A stretch of 64,000 nucleotides of DNA from Armatimonadota bacterium (GCA_025062195.1 JANXAS010000014.1:1-64000), one strand, 5' to 3'. Positions 27,059 through 36,241 are shown, counted from the first letter of the stretch. A program made the numbers and translations. The notes: generated by a model from the letters alone, not told the origin.

Positions 27059-27989
27059 ATACTATGGCGCTGCAACGAGCGTCACGAACAGTTCATTTAA
27101 AGCGCTCAATGGGTTGGTTGTCGCTCTGGCGCTCATCATCCCTGTTTCCGTTTTGAACATGAGCTGTGGAAAGAGGGGCATTGTGGCAAGGGTTAACGGG
27201 GATGTGATTTATGAGGGTGAGTTTGAAGCGGAGCTGTTGAGGAAAGCCGGCGAACAAGTCCTCAGGGAGCTCATCACCGAAAGGCTTATAAGGCGTGAGG
27301 CTGAAAGGGAAGGTATCACCGTAAGTCGCTCGGAGGTGGATGCCGAACTTAAGCGCCTGATTAAGGAAGGAGAAGCCAAAGAGGGCGACAAAGAAAGGTT
27401 GAGCGAGTTGAGGGAGAAAATTGAGCTGAATTTGCTGCTGAAGAAGTTATGCATGAACGCCCCGGAGGCGATGCCAAGCACGCACGAGATCATAAGTTAC
27501 TATGAAAGGCACAGGGATGAATTTGTGATTCCCGAGAGAGTAAGGTTGCGTTGCATTGTCCTTGAAGACCTGACAAGCGCCTTGAGCGTCTATGAGGCAG
27601 CTAAGCGAAGCAAAGATAATTTTGCTAAGCTGGCATCCGAGCTATCGGTTGATGAAGCAACAAAGGGCAAAGGTGGCGACATGGGGGTTTTAATTGTGCG
27701 CAACCTCTCGGCGAAGCTGCGCTCGGTTGTTGATAAGCTCGGTGTCGGTGATGTTAGCGAGCCGTTTGAGCTTGATGGGCGTTGGTGGATAGTTAGGCTT
27801 GAAGAGCACATGCCGGCGCAGCAGCAATCCATTGATGATGTCCGAAGGATGATAGCACAGATGTTGCGTGAGCAGAAGGCTCAAGCGCTTCAGCCAGTTT
27901 ACATCCGCAGGCTGTGGGAAAAAGCCGATGTGAAGGTCTATGTGCCCGGGCTTCTTGGGAAAAGCTTTGAAAAGTCAATCGTGAAGTGA
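26991..27989 (+). CDS. Parvulin-type peptidyl-prolyl isomerase lipoprotein (PrsA/SurA-like)
   Basis: An extracytoplasmic folding factor. A hydrophobic segment ends in a lipobox (SVLNMSC), followed by a SurA_N-like helical domain (VIYEGEFEAELLRKAGEQVL...) and a rotamase domain with KLASELSVDEATKGKGGDMG and GDVSEPFELDGRWWIVRLEE, the parvulin signature. The longest frame (332 residues) opens with a GTG inside panE, 68 bases before its stop. The first 45 residues look unlike a signal peptide, so a later start (for example a TTG near 27114) would give a normal lipoprotein signal. Translational coupling with panE is plausible. Confidence 0.88.
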   Translation: MRVAKRLIRSKCVPDSKQCSTCEYYGAATSVTNSSFKALNGLVVALALIIPVSVLNMSCGKRGIVARVNGDVIYEGEFEAELLRKAGEQVLRELITERLIRREAEREGITVSRSEVDAELKRLIKEGEAKEGDKERLSELREKIELNLLLKKLCMNAPEAMPSTHEIISYYERHRDEFVIPERVRLRCIVLEDLTSALSVYEAAKRSKDNFAKLASELSVDEATKGKGGDMGVLIVRNLSAKLRSVVDKLGVGDVSEPFELDGRWWIVRLEEHMPAQQQSIDDVRRMIAQMLREQKAQALQPVYIRRLWEKADVKVYVPGLLGKSFEKSIVK

Positions 27990-28051
27990 AGTGATGTGTC
28001 AAAGGAATTGAAAAGATGAAGGTGCGTTTAGGATTTTGGCGGTGATGAAGG

Positions 28052-28390
28052 ATGTGCGATGAGCGTTCCTTGAATGAGCTTACACCAGAGGAACTTGAAG
28101 CCAGAATTGAGATGCTGATTGACGAAGCTCTTGGCGGTGAACCGAGGTCTGAGCAGTGGCGTGAATGGCGGGAGGCGCTTGAGGAACGATTGCGCCATCT
28201 TCGCCAAATGCGCTCAAAGGGCATAGTTGAGTTTGAGAACATGGATGAACTCATACGAGATATTGAGGAGAAGATAAAGGTGCTGCGTGAGGAGGAAATC
28301 ATCACCGAGTTTGTTGAGCAGCAAGTCAGGGCGCTTATAGGCAAGTTGAGGTTACAAAAGGAAATTGGAGAGGAGCTTGAACTTGCCTGA
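28052..28390 (+). CDS. Small charged helical protein, unknown
   Basis: A 112-residue protein, about one third Glu and Arg, with long predicted helices (LTPEELEARIEMLIDEAL, LEERLRHLRQMRSKGI, IRDIEEKIKVLREEEI). It has no cysteine pair, signal or membrane segment. It follows the parvulin gene by 62 bases on the same strand and is convergent with the coiled-coil gene. GATGAAGG lies just before the ATG, which is rather close. I recognise no family. The regular codon pattern and uninterrupted heptads support a real gene. Confidence 0.6.
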   Translation: MCDERSLNELTPEELEARIEMLIDEALGGEPRSEQWREWREALEERLRHLRQMRSKGIVEFENMDELIRDIEEKIKVLREEEIITEFVEQQVRALIGKLRLQKEIGEELELA

Positions 28391-28445
28391 CCGATAAACC
28401 CTCAAATCACCCCCTTGTGTGGGCTGCAAATATGGCGGACTTATC

Positions 28446-29003
28446 CTACGAGCCATCTGAAGCTGCATCATGACTTCCAAGTTGGCTTTCCCTTTGAAGC
28501 TCCTCGTGACTCTCGTCAACAATCTCCCTCAGCTTGTTGATGGTTTGTTTAAGCTTGCTCAAAATGCGCAACGCATATTCTGTTGCCTCTGCCCTCCTCC
28601 TTGAAGCTTCTTCATCGGCATATCTGAGTTTCTCATCAGCCATTTGCTCTGCGCGCCTTAGCAGCTCATCTGCTTTTTGCTCGGCGAGCTTCAATATCTC
28701 GCTCTCTGCGATTCTCCTCTCGGCTTCGCGCTGTGCACGCTCAAGTATGCGTTGCCTCTCTTCTTCAGCCTCACGGATTATCCTTTCGGCTTCCTCCTGT
28801 GCGGCGCGAATGCGCCTATCCCTCTCCTTGACAATCTCTTCAGCCATACGAAGCTCGTTTGGGAGGGCGACTTCAATCCTCCTTAACAGCACTGAGACCC
28901 TTTGCTCATCAATCAAGCGCCAGTGCCCTATGCCTCTGCTTCGCTCTATATGCGTCTCAAGTTCCTTGAGCAGGTTCCGTATTTGAATTTCGTGATCCTG
29001 AAT
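28446..29003 (-). CDS. Coiled-coil protein downstream of coaD, possible ATT start
   Basis: A Glu/Arg/Ala-rich coiled-coil protein resembling the F0F1 b-subunit-like proteins found after coaD in many Firmicutes. The segment [25 protein letters not shown] and the following [13 protein letters not shown]-type heptads are typical. Family members begin with a helix like LLKELE about 30 residues before this. That helix is encoded in frame here (29003 down to 28917) but has no ATG, GTG or TTG before it. An ATT at 29003 lies eight bases after AAGGGGGTG (29012-29020), inside coaD. The only standard start is a TTG at 28916 with no good ribosome binding site (156 residues). With ATT the protein has 185. 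Confidence 0.6.
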   Translation of the reverse strand: MQDHEIQIRNLLKELETHIERSRGIGHWRLIDEQRVSVLLRRIEVALPNELRMAEEIVKERDRRIRAAQEEAERIIREAEEERQRILERAQREAERRIAESEILKLAEQKADELLRRAEQMADEKLRYADEEASRRRAEATEYALRILSKLKQTINKLREIVDESHEELQRESQLGSHDAASDGS

Positions 29004-29499
29004 GGCTGATGCACCCCCTTTCAGCCAGTTTCTCCTTCAACCTCGGCAGGACGGAATGTGGGACTAACCCCTGCACACACCCGCCAAGCATTGCTGCCTC
29101 TTTTATGATGCTTGAGCTTAAGTAGGCATACTCAAGACTTGTCATTATGAACACGGTTTCAATGTCTGGGGCAAGTTTGCGGTTCATGGATGCCATTTGA
29201 AACTCGTAATCAAAGTCGGAGACAGCCCGCAAGCCCTTGACTATAACCCTTGCATCAAGGCTTCGTGCAAATTCAACGAGCAACCCGTTGAAACTTTCCA
29301 CCCTTACATTCGGAAGGTGTGCACATGCCTCCCTGATCATGAGAACTCTTTCCTCAAGCGAGAACAGCGGCTTCTTAACTGGGTTGGTTGCGACAGCCAC
29401 AATAAGTTCGTCAAATATCTTCGCGGCGCGCTCAATGATATCCAAGTGACCGTTGGTTATAGGATCAAATGTGCCCGGATAAATTGCGCGCAGCACCAC
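28957..29499 (-). CDS. coaD: Phosphopantetheine adenylyltransferase
   Basis: Catalyses ATP plus 4'-phosphopantetheine to dephospho-CoA, the penultimate step of CoA synthesis. The 180 residues show the nucleotidyltransferase motif [14 protein letters not shown] with T/Hx[17 protein letters not shown], and the second motif [11 protein letters not shown]. The GTG at 29499 follows GAGGGTGATGA; a second GTG follows directly. The C-terminus has about 15 extra Ser/Asn-rich residues beyond the usual end, and this tail overlaps the start of the coiled-coil gene. It follows rsmD on the same strand, a common bacterial order. Confidence 0.96.
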   Translation of the reverse strand: MVLRAIYPGTFDPITNGHLDIIERAAKIFDELIVAVATNPVKKPLFSLEERVLMIREACAHLPNVRVESFNGLLVEFARSLDARVIVKGLRAVSDFDYEFQMASMNRKLAPDIETVFIMTSLEYAYLSSSIIKEAAMLGGCVQGLVPHSVLPRLKEKLAERGCISHSGSRNSNTEPAQGT

Positions 29500-29644
29500 T
29501 CATCACCCTCGTGCCAAATCGATTAAGTTGCAGTTTGCGCGGCTGATGGATTTTTTACTGGTGCGAATGCATTCTGCCCGAACACTGCTGGCATGAACGG
29601 GCTGAGCAAACGATTTATCAACTATCTATCGAACACCTCTGCGG

Positions 29645-30208
29645 TCAGCTATCCTTCCGCAAGGTGTAAAAGCTAAAAGCGTTCTCGCCAACGCGATGCC
29701 TTTTTAAAAGTTTCAGCTGACCACACTCAACCGGCAGGTGCTGTCTTTCTGAATGTTGAATTATGACGAGACCACTATCGGCAAGCAGCCCCGTATTCTC
29801 CGAAACCAATTGTAACAGCTTGAGCGCAAGTCGCCCCTCATATGGCGGGTCAGCAAATATGATGTCAAACTTTTCCCCCAACTTCACCAAACGCTTGAGA
29901 GCTAACAGCGCGTCTGAGCGTATCACCTTTGCCATTTGTTCACATCCACATTTTGCTATGTTCCTTTTAAGCGCCGCAATACAGGCTGCATCACGCTCAA
30001 TAAATGTAGCCCTTGTAGCGCCTCTGCTGAGCGCCTCCAAACCGACGGTGCCAACTCCAGCACACACATCAAGGAAACGACATCCGACAACACGCTCACG
30101 CAGGATGTTGAACAGGGCTTCCCTCGCCGCATCAGAGGTGGGACGCAATTCCTTTGAATCCGGAGCAACTAATTTTCTGCCGCGCAGTCTCCCAGAAATT
30201 ATGCGCAT
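29645..30208 (-). CDS. rsmD: 16S rRNA (guanine-966 N2)-methyltransferase
   Basis: A 187-residue SAM-dependent methyltransferase that modifies G966 of 16S rRNA. It begins MRIISGRLRGRKL as the family does. It has RPTSDAAREALFNIL, the SAM site DVCAGVGTVGLEALSRGA and the catalytic FADPPYEG. The ATG at 30208 follows GTGAGGAGGGC; a longer frame from 30241 lacks this fit. It lies upstream of coaD. Confidence 0.95.
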   Translation of the reverse strand: MRIISGRLRGRKLVAPDSKELRPTSDAAREALFNILRERVVGCRFLDVCAGVGTVGLEALSRGATRATFIERDAACIAALKRNIAKCGCEQMAKVIRSDALLALKRLVKLGEKFDIIFADPPYEGRLALKLLQLVSENTGLLADSGLVIIQHSERQHLPVECGQLKLLKRHRVGENAFSFYTLRKDS

Positions 30209-30227
30209 GCCCTCCTCACCCGAGCCA

Positions 30228-30656
30228 TTAAACCAACCCATAGATTGGCAATGGTATCTTCAGACCAAGGATAATGCAAAGGCGGATTATCCAGCACAGC
30301 AGAAAGCACAATATTAGCGTGATGAGGATCGCTCTCATCGCTCTTCTGCTTAATTTGAGCAGCCTCCTTCCAATTGCTGCCTCAAGCGCAAATAAAACTG
30401 CCGCTCCAAAAGCAGCTGCAAACAGAATCAGCCCAAATGGATGCCATGCGAATGCTTCCTTGAACCTTCCATTAGCTGCTGCAAATAGCGCCCTCGTCAT
30501 GCCGCATGACGAACATGGCAAACCCGTAAGTTGATAAAACATACATGGCCATAAATTTGGTGGCTGTTCAAGCACCGCCATGTAAGCCGTCGCCAAAAAC
30601 AAAACTGACGCAGCAATGAGCCTTTGTGCCCTAAAGCTAAAAAAACACTTAAGCAT
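30228..30656 (-). CDS. DUF2752 membrane protein
   Basis: A 142-residue membrane protein with three hydrophobic helices. The family motif is clear: FYQLTGLPCSSCGMTRALFAAANG, followed by AWHPFGLILF. DUF2752 proteins have a conserved CPGCGxTR-like loop and an HP motif; their function is unknown. The ATG overlaps the end of the upstream K+ channel gene by eight bases, with GGCGGGG before it, so it is translated with that gene. It lies just before rsmD on the same strand. Confidence 0.87.
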   Translation of the reverse strand: MLKCFFSFRAQRLIAASVLFLATAYMAVLEQPPNLWPCMFYQLTGLPCSSCGMTRALFAAANGRFKEAFAWHPFGLILFAAAFGAAVLFALEAAIGRRLLKLSRRAMRAILITLILCFLLCWIIRLCIILGLKIPLPIYGLV

Positions 30657-31722
30657 GTTTTGACCCCGCCAATTCGCGCAACCTTTTCAAGTTGTGAACA
30701 TCGCCGTAGGCGATTAGTGTCATGCCTGGCTTTAAAGTTGTTTCTGGGGAGGGCTGGTAAATCAAATTGCCCTCAGAGTCTCTATACGCAAGAACGAGCA
30801 CGCCCAAGCGCTCCGGCAAATGCAAGTTCCTAAGCGACTTGTTAGCCATCTCCGAGTCGTCTGCTATGGTCACTTCATCAAAGCGATATGTGCATCTTGG
30901 GTCTCTCATCATTGCCTCAAGGAATGAGACAACCGTTGGGTGTATCATCTCAGAGACCATTTGCAAACCGCCGATGCGATTTGGGTCTACTACAATATCT
31001 GCGCCAGCCTGAAGCAATCTCTGGTGAGCCTTTGGGTCAATTGCGCGCGCAACGATGCGCAGCTTCGGGTTGATACTGCGTGCTATGAGCACAACATAGA
31101 GATTTTCAGGGTCGGTATCAAGCGCTGTGAACAGCCCCTTTGCCCGCTCTATGCCGGCACTTAGCAATGTGGCTTCATGAGTGGCATCGCCAACTACAAA
31201 GGGCACATTATACGCATCCGATATGTATCGCAACCTCTCCTCGTTGATGTCTACTGCAACGACCTTATGCAACATCTTCACCAATTCCTCAATGATGTGT
31301 TCCCCGGTTCGCCCGGCGCCGCAGACAATGTAATGTTCCGATAACCCCTTTATTTCCTTCATCATTCGTCTCCTCTCCAATGCCGAAGCTAATTCACCCT
31401 CAACCAGAAGCGCAGTCACGGTGCTAAGAGCGTATCCGAGAGCTGCTACACCGCATATGGCGAGGACTATTGTGAAAATCCTCCCGACATCTGTGTTCGC
31501 TCCATGCACAACTTCACCATAGCCAATTGTGAGCACCGTGATCACAGTCATGTAAAGGCAATCAATCCATCCGGCTTTCTCACCACCAATGAGCTTATAC
31601 CCAGCAGTGCCAGTAAGAAGCACACCTATGATCAACATGGCGAGATTTCTCAAACGCCACCTTATTGCTTCATGGGCGCTTTCCATAAGCTCGTGAGCGA
31701 TGCTCCTACGGCTATTCTGCAT
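30649..31722 (-). CDS. Two-helix potassium channel with TrkA-type RCK domain
   Basis: A 357-residue ion channel. Helix 1 spans about 27-45, the pore loop carries the selectivity filter TIGYGE (about 65-70), and helix 2 follows. Next is a TrkA_N (RCK) Rossmann domain starting HYIVCGAGRTGEHII and with the adenosine-binding acidic strand end VAVDINEERL. A TrkA_C domain at the C-terminus ends in LIAYGDVHNLKRL. This is the MthK/Kch-type layout, gated by Ca2+, nucleotides or voltage in relatives. The ATG at 31722 has AGGTGGTGCCCACT before it; the frame extends 45 residues further upstream without support. Confidence 0.93.
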   Translation of the reverse strand: MQNSRRSIAHELMESAHEAIRWRLRNLAMLIIGVLLTGTAGYKLIGGEKAGWIDCLYMTVITVLTIGYGEVVHGANTDVGRIFTIVLAICGVAALGYALSTVTALLVEGELASALERRRMMKEIKGLSEHYIVCGAGRTGEHIIEELVKMLHKVVAVDINEERLRYISDAYNVPFVVGDATHEATLLSAGIERAKGLFTALDTDPENLYVVLIARSINPKLRIVARAIDPKAHQRLLQAGADIVVDPNRIGGLQMVSEMIHPTVVSFLEAMMRDPRCTYRFDEVTIADDSEMANKSLRNLHLPERLGVLVLAYRDSEGNLIYQPSPETTLKPGMTLIAYGDVHNLKRLRELAGSKHA

Positions 31723-31783
31723 AGTGGGCACCACCTGTAGATCACCTCGCCGACGGCAGCGCCATTGCATAGCTAACCCACCT

Positions 31784-31811
31784 ATCATAGAGTGTGCCAA
31801 ATATGCGCCAA
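31784..31811 (-). promoter_or_regulatory. Weak candidate promoter of the K+ channel gene
   Basis: On the minus strand TTGGCG and TATGAT are 16 bases apart, about 60 bases before the channel start codon. The match is moderate. Confidence 0.35.
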
Positions 31812-32162
31812 AGAACTCCGGCGCTTTCAAAATGAGCGAGCAGCACAGACGCTGCAAGTGGCACAGAAGTAGTGGCGGACAACAGCCTGCCCGTTTTTAA
31901 TGCGCGTTTGTGCGCCCCTACCGCTATGCGCTTTAATCGTTAAAGCCGTGCAGGATATTGTGGATAGCTTGCCTATAAACAACGGATTTCGTTAGGCATT
32001 CTAAATGTTGAGAGCGGCTTGCGCAATATGTGTTCCTTCGGAGTTGAAGTTGGTCAAGCAAAGCTTGCAGCGCTCAACCGAACTAAGCGGCGCTGTTTGG
32101 AAGCCATCTGATGTTGAAGGCAGGATATGTTGGCAGCATCTTTTCGGGTTGGTGAATGAGCC
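31812..32162. other. Intergenic region between divergent genes
   Basis: About 350 bases between the K+ channel promoter region and the glycosylase gene. Frames are short and lack ribosome binding sites. No repeat, RNA gene or clear promoter for the plus-strand gene was recognised. Confidence 0.5.
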
Positions 32163-32891
32163 ATGGCGTTTAGCAGGTTGATTCAAACGAACTTATGGGA
32201 CGAACTTATGAGCGCTTTATCCAGATCCGAAGATATGGCGAGATGTGCTGCTGTGCTCGGGCGAAGGTTCTACGATGACGATGTGCGCAATGTGGCAGCG
32301 CGCATCCTGTGCAAACTCCTTTTGCGTGAGATTGACGGCAGCATATGTGGCGGCGTGATTGTTGAAGCGGAAGCTTACCTTGCAGTTGGCGACCCAGCAA
32401 ATCATGCCTATCGTGGGCTGACCGAGCGCAATCGGTCAATGTTTGGATCTCCCGGACATGCCTATGTTTATCGCATTCATCAACAGCATTGCTTAAATGT
32501 GGTCACAGAGCCTGAGGGGATACCGAGCGCTGTGCTCATCCGCGCCATACAGCCAATTTGGGGCGTTGAAATTATGCTCGCCAATAGGAAGGGAAAAGGC
32601 ATTGTTGGCTTGACCGACGGACCCGGGAAAGTTTGCCAAGCACTGAAGATAGACTTGCGCTATGATGGGTGGGACTTGACGCTCGGTAAGGAGCTATGGC
32701 TTGCTGAGCTGCCAAGTGAGCTAAAACCGCCCGAGTTTGAGATTGCCATTTCAGAGCGAGTAGGAGTTACCGCAGCGAAGGAAATGCTCCTTCGCTTCTT
32801 CATCTTCGGGAATGAGTTTGTCAGCAAGCCGAGGCATGCACGCAAGCTCGTTCGCTCAACCGATTTGCCTTCGCGGCATGACGACACCTGA
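32163..32891 (+). CDS. 3-methyladenine (alkyladenine) DNA glycosylase, AAG/MPG type
   Basis: Removes alkylated and deaminated purines from DNA as the first step of base-excision repair. The AAG fold is visible as ILCKLLLREI, VIVEAEAYLAVGDPANHAYRGLTERNRSMFG with the catalytic Glu and DNA-contacting residues, HAYVYRIHQQHCLNVV and LTDGPGKVCQALKI. At 242 residues it is slightly longer than the usual 190-210, because of about 35 extra N-terminal residues. An internal ATG at 32208 may be the real start. It is single, with no adjacent repair gene. Confidence 0.92.
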   Translation: MAFSRLIQTNLWDELMSALSRSEDMARCAAVLGRRFYDDDVRNVAARILCKLLLREIDGSICGGVIVEAEAYLAVGDPANHAYRGLTERNRSMFGSPGHAYVYRIHQQHCLNVVTEPEGIPSAVLIRAIQPIWGVEIMLANRKGKGIVGLTDGPGKVCQALKIDLRYDGWDLTLGKELWLAELPSELKPPEFEIAISERVGVTAAKEMLLRFFIFGNEFVSKPRHARKLVRSTDLPSRHDDT

Positions 32892-33234
32892 TTGGCATTG
32901 TGTTATTTAAGTTCCCCGACCAAACCCTCTTGAACTTTTCTGGGTATGAGGTGACTAATTCATCCCTGTGCTTGTTCTCGGAGTCCGTGATGTTATTTCA
33001 AAAAAATTGATCCCGAATGAGTTGTATGCCGCCTCAAATCCATTTGTCATGTTCCCCCGTAGCAGAAAGGCGCAGTTTGTAGTGAGCCGCAAAGCAGTAG
33101 CATGGTTGGCTTTAATGATCGCCACATCGGTGGCTGAGAAAGACCCGCTTCGCGCCGTGCTTACTTCAAACATCTTTGAGCCATGCCCATGCTGAATTGG
33201 CTTTTGAAATGGCATAAGCTGCAGTGTCTGGCGG
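32892..33234. other. Intergenic region with overlapping open frames, no supported gene
   Basis: Between the glycosylase and yajC there is a stretch open on both strands for about 75-85 codons (32968-33195 plus, 32955-33215 minus). Neither frame has a convincing ribosome binding site or a family I recognise. A decayed gene or a structured RNA cannot be excluded. Confidence 0.4.
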
Positions 33235-33243
33235 TGCTAAAAT
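33235..33243 (+). promoter_or_regulatory. Candidate extended -10 upstream of yajC
   Basis: TGCTAAAAT at 33235-33243 has the TGC-TAnnnT form seen before other genes, about 120 bases before the yajC start. No -35 can be named. Confidence 0.3.
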
Positions 33244-33365
33244 ATCGGCTATGAAGCCGTGGCAAAAGTGGCAACGGATTTTTCGCGCTGCAAGATGTGC
33301 CCTTCAAATGGCTTTTACCTTGTTATCACTTTCTTGAGATGCCGACACTTCAAGGGGTGATAGAG

Positions 33366-33695
33366 TTGAGCACACAAGGTGGCGCTGAGGCTATAGTCCC
33401 AATGCTCATCTATGTTGTGGCGCTATTTGCTTTCATCTACATCTTCCTCATCCACCCGCAGAGGAAGCAGCAGCGTGAGCGGCGCCGCTTCCTTGAGTCA
33501 CTTAAGAAGGGCGACAAAGTGGTAACCGTAGGTGGCATATGCGGGCAGATAATCAGCCTTGACGAGGATATAGTCACATTGCAGGTTGCTGACGGAGTTG
33601 AGCTGCAGGTTCTGCGCTCGGGCATTCATCGTCGTCTTGAGCAGGACGAGGCTGCCAAGATGAGAGAACTTTGGGGTAAGCGCCGTAAGCGATGA
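33366..33695 (+). CDS. yajC: Preprotein translocase subunit YajC
   Basis: A 109-residue single-pass membrane protein of the Sec holocomplex (SecDF-YajC). One helix (VPMLIYVVALFAFIYIFLIHP) ends in the hallmark HPQRKQQRERRRF, followed by the small domain KKGDKVVTVGGICGQIISLDED. The TTG at 33366 is chosen because AAGGGGTGA (33352-33360) lies five bases before it and gives the family length; in-frame ATGs at 33339 and 33297 have no ribosome binding site. secD and secF do not follow; a CPBP protease gene does. Confidence 0.93.
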   Translation: MSTQGGAEAIVPMLIYVVALFAFIYIFLIHPQRKQQRERRRFLESLKKGDKVVTVGGICGQIISLDEDIVTLQVADGVELQVLRSGIHRRLEQDEAAKMRELWGKRRKR

Positions 33696-33720
33696 AGTTA
33701 ACTAAAAGGGTGATTTGACG

Positions 33721-35205
33721 ATGTTGATCGGAGTTACGAATGATAGAGGTGGTGGCTGCCTGAGGCGCTTAAACCCGTTATTTGTTGCGAGGCGTCTTTT
33801 AATCCTTTTGCTTGCCATAGTTGCACTTATTAGTGCGTGTGTCCGTCTTGTCGCTCAATCAATCACACCGTCCCCGATAAGTCACGAAGCAAACAGAGTT
33901 CAACTATCCATAGCGATGCGCATCATCGCAAAGTCTATTGTCATCGGCGAGCCGTTACTTATGGGCTTAAAGGGCACCGATTACTCAAGGGCGATGGAAG
34001 ATTTGGATAACATCCTTCAGACGCTCGTTAAAAGCCGAGATGTGGAAGTGTTGAGGGATGTTGGCATACTATATGCCTACTTGGGCGTGCGCCAGCGAGC
34101 TTTGGAATGCCTCAACGAGTTTATGCGCTTGGGGAGTGAAAGTGGTAGGCTCACAAGGGATGAGTTGAATTTATGGCGCAAGATGCTCTCGGAAAAGACC
34201 CCCTCAATTGGCGAGCTCAAAGCGCTTGAGCGCAAAATTGAGGCTCTCAATCTTGGTTGGTTTGAGCGATTGGCGAAGGCTTGGCTTTATGAGAGGACAT
34301 TCATGTTCGTCCAAAGCGAGAAGATGAGAACAGATGCGCGCTTGTCGGCTGCCAGAAGCCTTCTTCCGCTGCTTATTCTGCTCATGTTGCTAATAGCGCT
34401 TTTTCTCATCGGAGTTGTCCTTACACCTATTTTGCTCCTTTCGCTTTCAAAGCAGCTGCGATTGCGCCGAAAAGATGCTGCGGATGCGAATTTGAACCTA
34501 TATGTGCTGCTTGAGGCATTTGTTGTTTATCTCTTCATGATGGAGGTTGTGACACCGACGATTACCCGCTCGCTATTGCCCCGCGTTAGAGGCACTCACA
34601 GCGTTGAAACGAGTTTGATAGCGGCGATGGTTATTAGTGTGGCAATCACTTCTTTGAGCATCCTTTGGCTTGTGCTATCGCTGCGTGCCAACTCCGTCAA
34701 ACTATCTGCAGTTGGCTTAAAGGGCGATGCCATCGTGAAAGATTTGTGGCATGGCTTACTGGCATATGTATCCATGTTGCCATGGATATGGCTTGCATCT
34801 GCCTTTAGCATGCTCCTCTCAAAATGGCTCTCTGGGGTGCTGAGTGAGCCAATTCATCCAGTCGCGCAGGCGTTGATGCTCACCAGCTCAACTGCGCTTA
34901 TGGTTACGGCATTTATTATCGGCACGCTCATTGCCCCAATTGTTGAAGAGCTGATTTTCCGAGGTGCGCTTTATAACGCTTTAAAAGGACGCATAGGTTT
35001 GTTTTGGGGTGCCATTTTAAGCTCTCTGTTGTTTGCCCTGCTACACCCGCAATCAATTGTTGGGGCATTTCCGCTTTTCGTCATCGGTGTCGGGCTTTCG
35101 TTGCTGTATGAGGCGCGCCGTTCCATTGTCGGGTGCGTATTTGCTCATGCGCTCATCAACTTCGTATCGCTATTGGCGTTGATGCTGTTTACCTCGGTCC
35201 GATGA
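33721..35205 (+). CDS. CPBP family intramembrane metalloprotease with TPR-like N-terminus
   Basis: A 494-residue polytopic membrane protein. The C-terminal CPBP (Abi/Rce1-like) domain holds EELIFRG with Glu409/Glu410 and Arg414, a downstream FALLHPQ, and VFAHALIN, all in transmembrane helices. These are the expected catalytic Glu and His positions. Ahead of it lie a signal-anchor helix, a 150-residue helical segment resembling tetratricopeptide packing (GILYAYLGVRQRALECLNEFM) and further helices. The ATG at 33721 follows AAGGGTGATTTGACG. It may process or degrade membrane peptides; the substrate is unknown. It is 25 bases after yajC. Confidence 0.88.
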   Translation: MLIGVTNDRGGGCLRRLNPLFVARRLLILLLAIVALISACVRLVAQSITPSPISHEANRVQLSIAMRIIAKSIVIGEPLLMGLKGTDYSRAMEDLDNILQTLVKSRDVEVLRDVGILYAYLGVRQRALECLNEFMRLGSESGRLTRDELNLWRKMLSEKTPSIGELKALERKIEALNLGWFERLAKAWLYERTFMFVQSEKMRTDARLSAARSLLPLLILLMLLIALFLIGVVLTPILLLSLSKQLRLRRKDAADANLNLYVLLEAFVVYLFMMEVVTPTITRSLLPRVRGTHSVETSLIAAMVISVAITSLSILWLVLSLRANSVKLSAVGLKGDAIVKDLWHGLLAYVSMLPWIWLASAFSMLLSKWLSGVLSEPIHPVAQALMLTSSTALMVTAFIIGTLIAPIVEELIFRGALYNALKGRIGLFWGAILSSLLFALLHPQSIVGAFPLFVIGVGLSLLYEARRSIVGCVFAHALINFVSLLALMLFTSVR

Positions 35206-35326
35206 ACAGCACACGCCTCAATGACAGCCCAGTTCCACATAGCGCCCGTGCTGCAATCGCATACGACTGGCATAATAGTTTTATGGATGTTGCACCAAAA
35301 GCAGATGAAGGGGTTGAGACAAACTC

Positions 35327-36241
35327 ATGAAAGGGTGGATAATGTGGATAATCTACTCCATTGCGGTGTGTGCGATAATGGCGAGCTTTTCTTATTCTGA
35401 AACCTTGCATGATATTGCAAAGCGTATACCAACCGAGTTTGATGGTTGGAGGGCTGAAGGTGATTGGAGGCATTACGACAGAAATACGCTCTTCCAACAC
35501 ATAGACGGCGGTGCCGAGTTATATCTCGCATATCGCTTTAAGGGGGCATTCGTTAGACGATATTTGAAGGGCGGCGAAATGGGGATAACCGTTGACATTT
35601 ACGATATGAGTTCTCCTGAGGACGCTTTTGGTGTCTTCAGTGTGGAATGCTACGGTGACGAGGTTGGCATCGGACAAGGCTCGGATTACATTGAGGGCTT
35701 GCTTCGCTTCTGGAAGGGGCGCTTCTTTGTATCAATCCTGACTCGCCTTGAGACGGATGAAAGTAAGGCAGCAGTGCTTAAGCTCGGCAGGTTAATAGAC
35801 AGAGCCATATCCGACAGGGGAGAACCGCCAAAAATTTTATCGCTGCTCCCAGTGAACGGTTTGAAAAGGCGTAGCGTGCGCTTCTTCCGCAAGCACTCAA
35901 TCCTCAATCGCATTTACTTCATCGCCGATAAAAATGTTCTGCGCCTCGGTGATGAGACTGAAGGTGTTGTAGCCGAATATGAGCGAAAGGACGGTAAAGG
36001 GCTTCTTCTGATTGTGCGCTACTCGAGCGCAAAAGACGCTAAAGCTGCTCTCAATGGCTTTATCAATGCGCTTATCCCAGAGGCTAAGCGGACGAAAATT
36101 GCGAGGCTTGAGGATGGCAGATGGATAGCTGTTGAGGCTGTAGGTCAATTTTTATTTGCAGCACTTGATGCCACAAAGAGGGGCTTCGCCCACAATTTGA
36201 TTGAAACTATGCGAGGCATCCTAAGGGGGGTGAAGGGCTGA
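35327..36241 (+). CDS. Secreted DUF6599-like protein
   Basis: A 304-residue protein with an N-terminal signal (WIIYSIAVCAIMASFSYS). The segment LFQHIDGGAELYLAYRF and the following VDIYDMSSPEDAFGVFSVE match the pattern I associate with DUF6599, a family of unknown function in Acidobacteria and related phyla. There is no catalytic motif. GAAGGGG lies before the ATG. Its stop codon shares one base with the start of the DUF362 gene (TGATG), so the two are coupled. Confidence 0.75.
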   Translation: MKGWIMWIIYSIAVCAIMASFSYSETLHDIAKRIPTEFDGWRAEGDWRHYDRNTLFQHIDGGAELYLAYRFKGAFVRRYLKGGEMGITVDIYDMSSPEDAFGVFSVECYGDEVGIGQGSDYIEGLLRFWKGRFFVSILTRLETDESKAAVLKLGRLIDRAISDRGEPPKILSLLPVNGLKRRSVRFFRKHSILNRIYFIADKNVLRLGDETEGVVAEYERKDGKGLLLIVRYSSAKDAKAALNGFINALIPEAKRTKIARLEDGRWIAVEAVGQFLFAALDATKRGFAHNLIETMRGILRGVKG

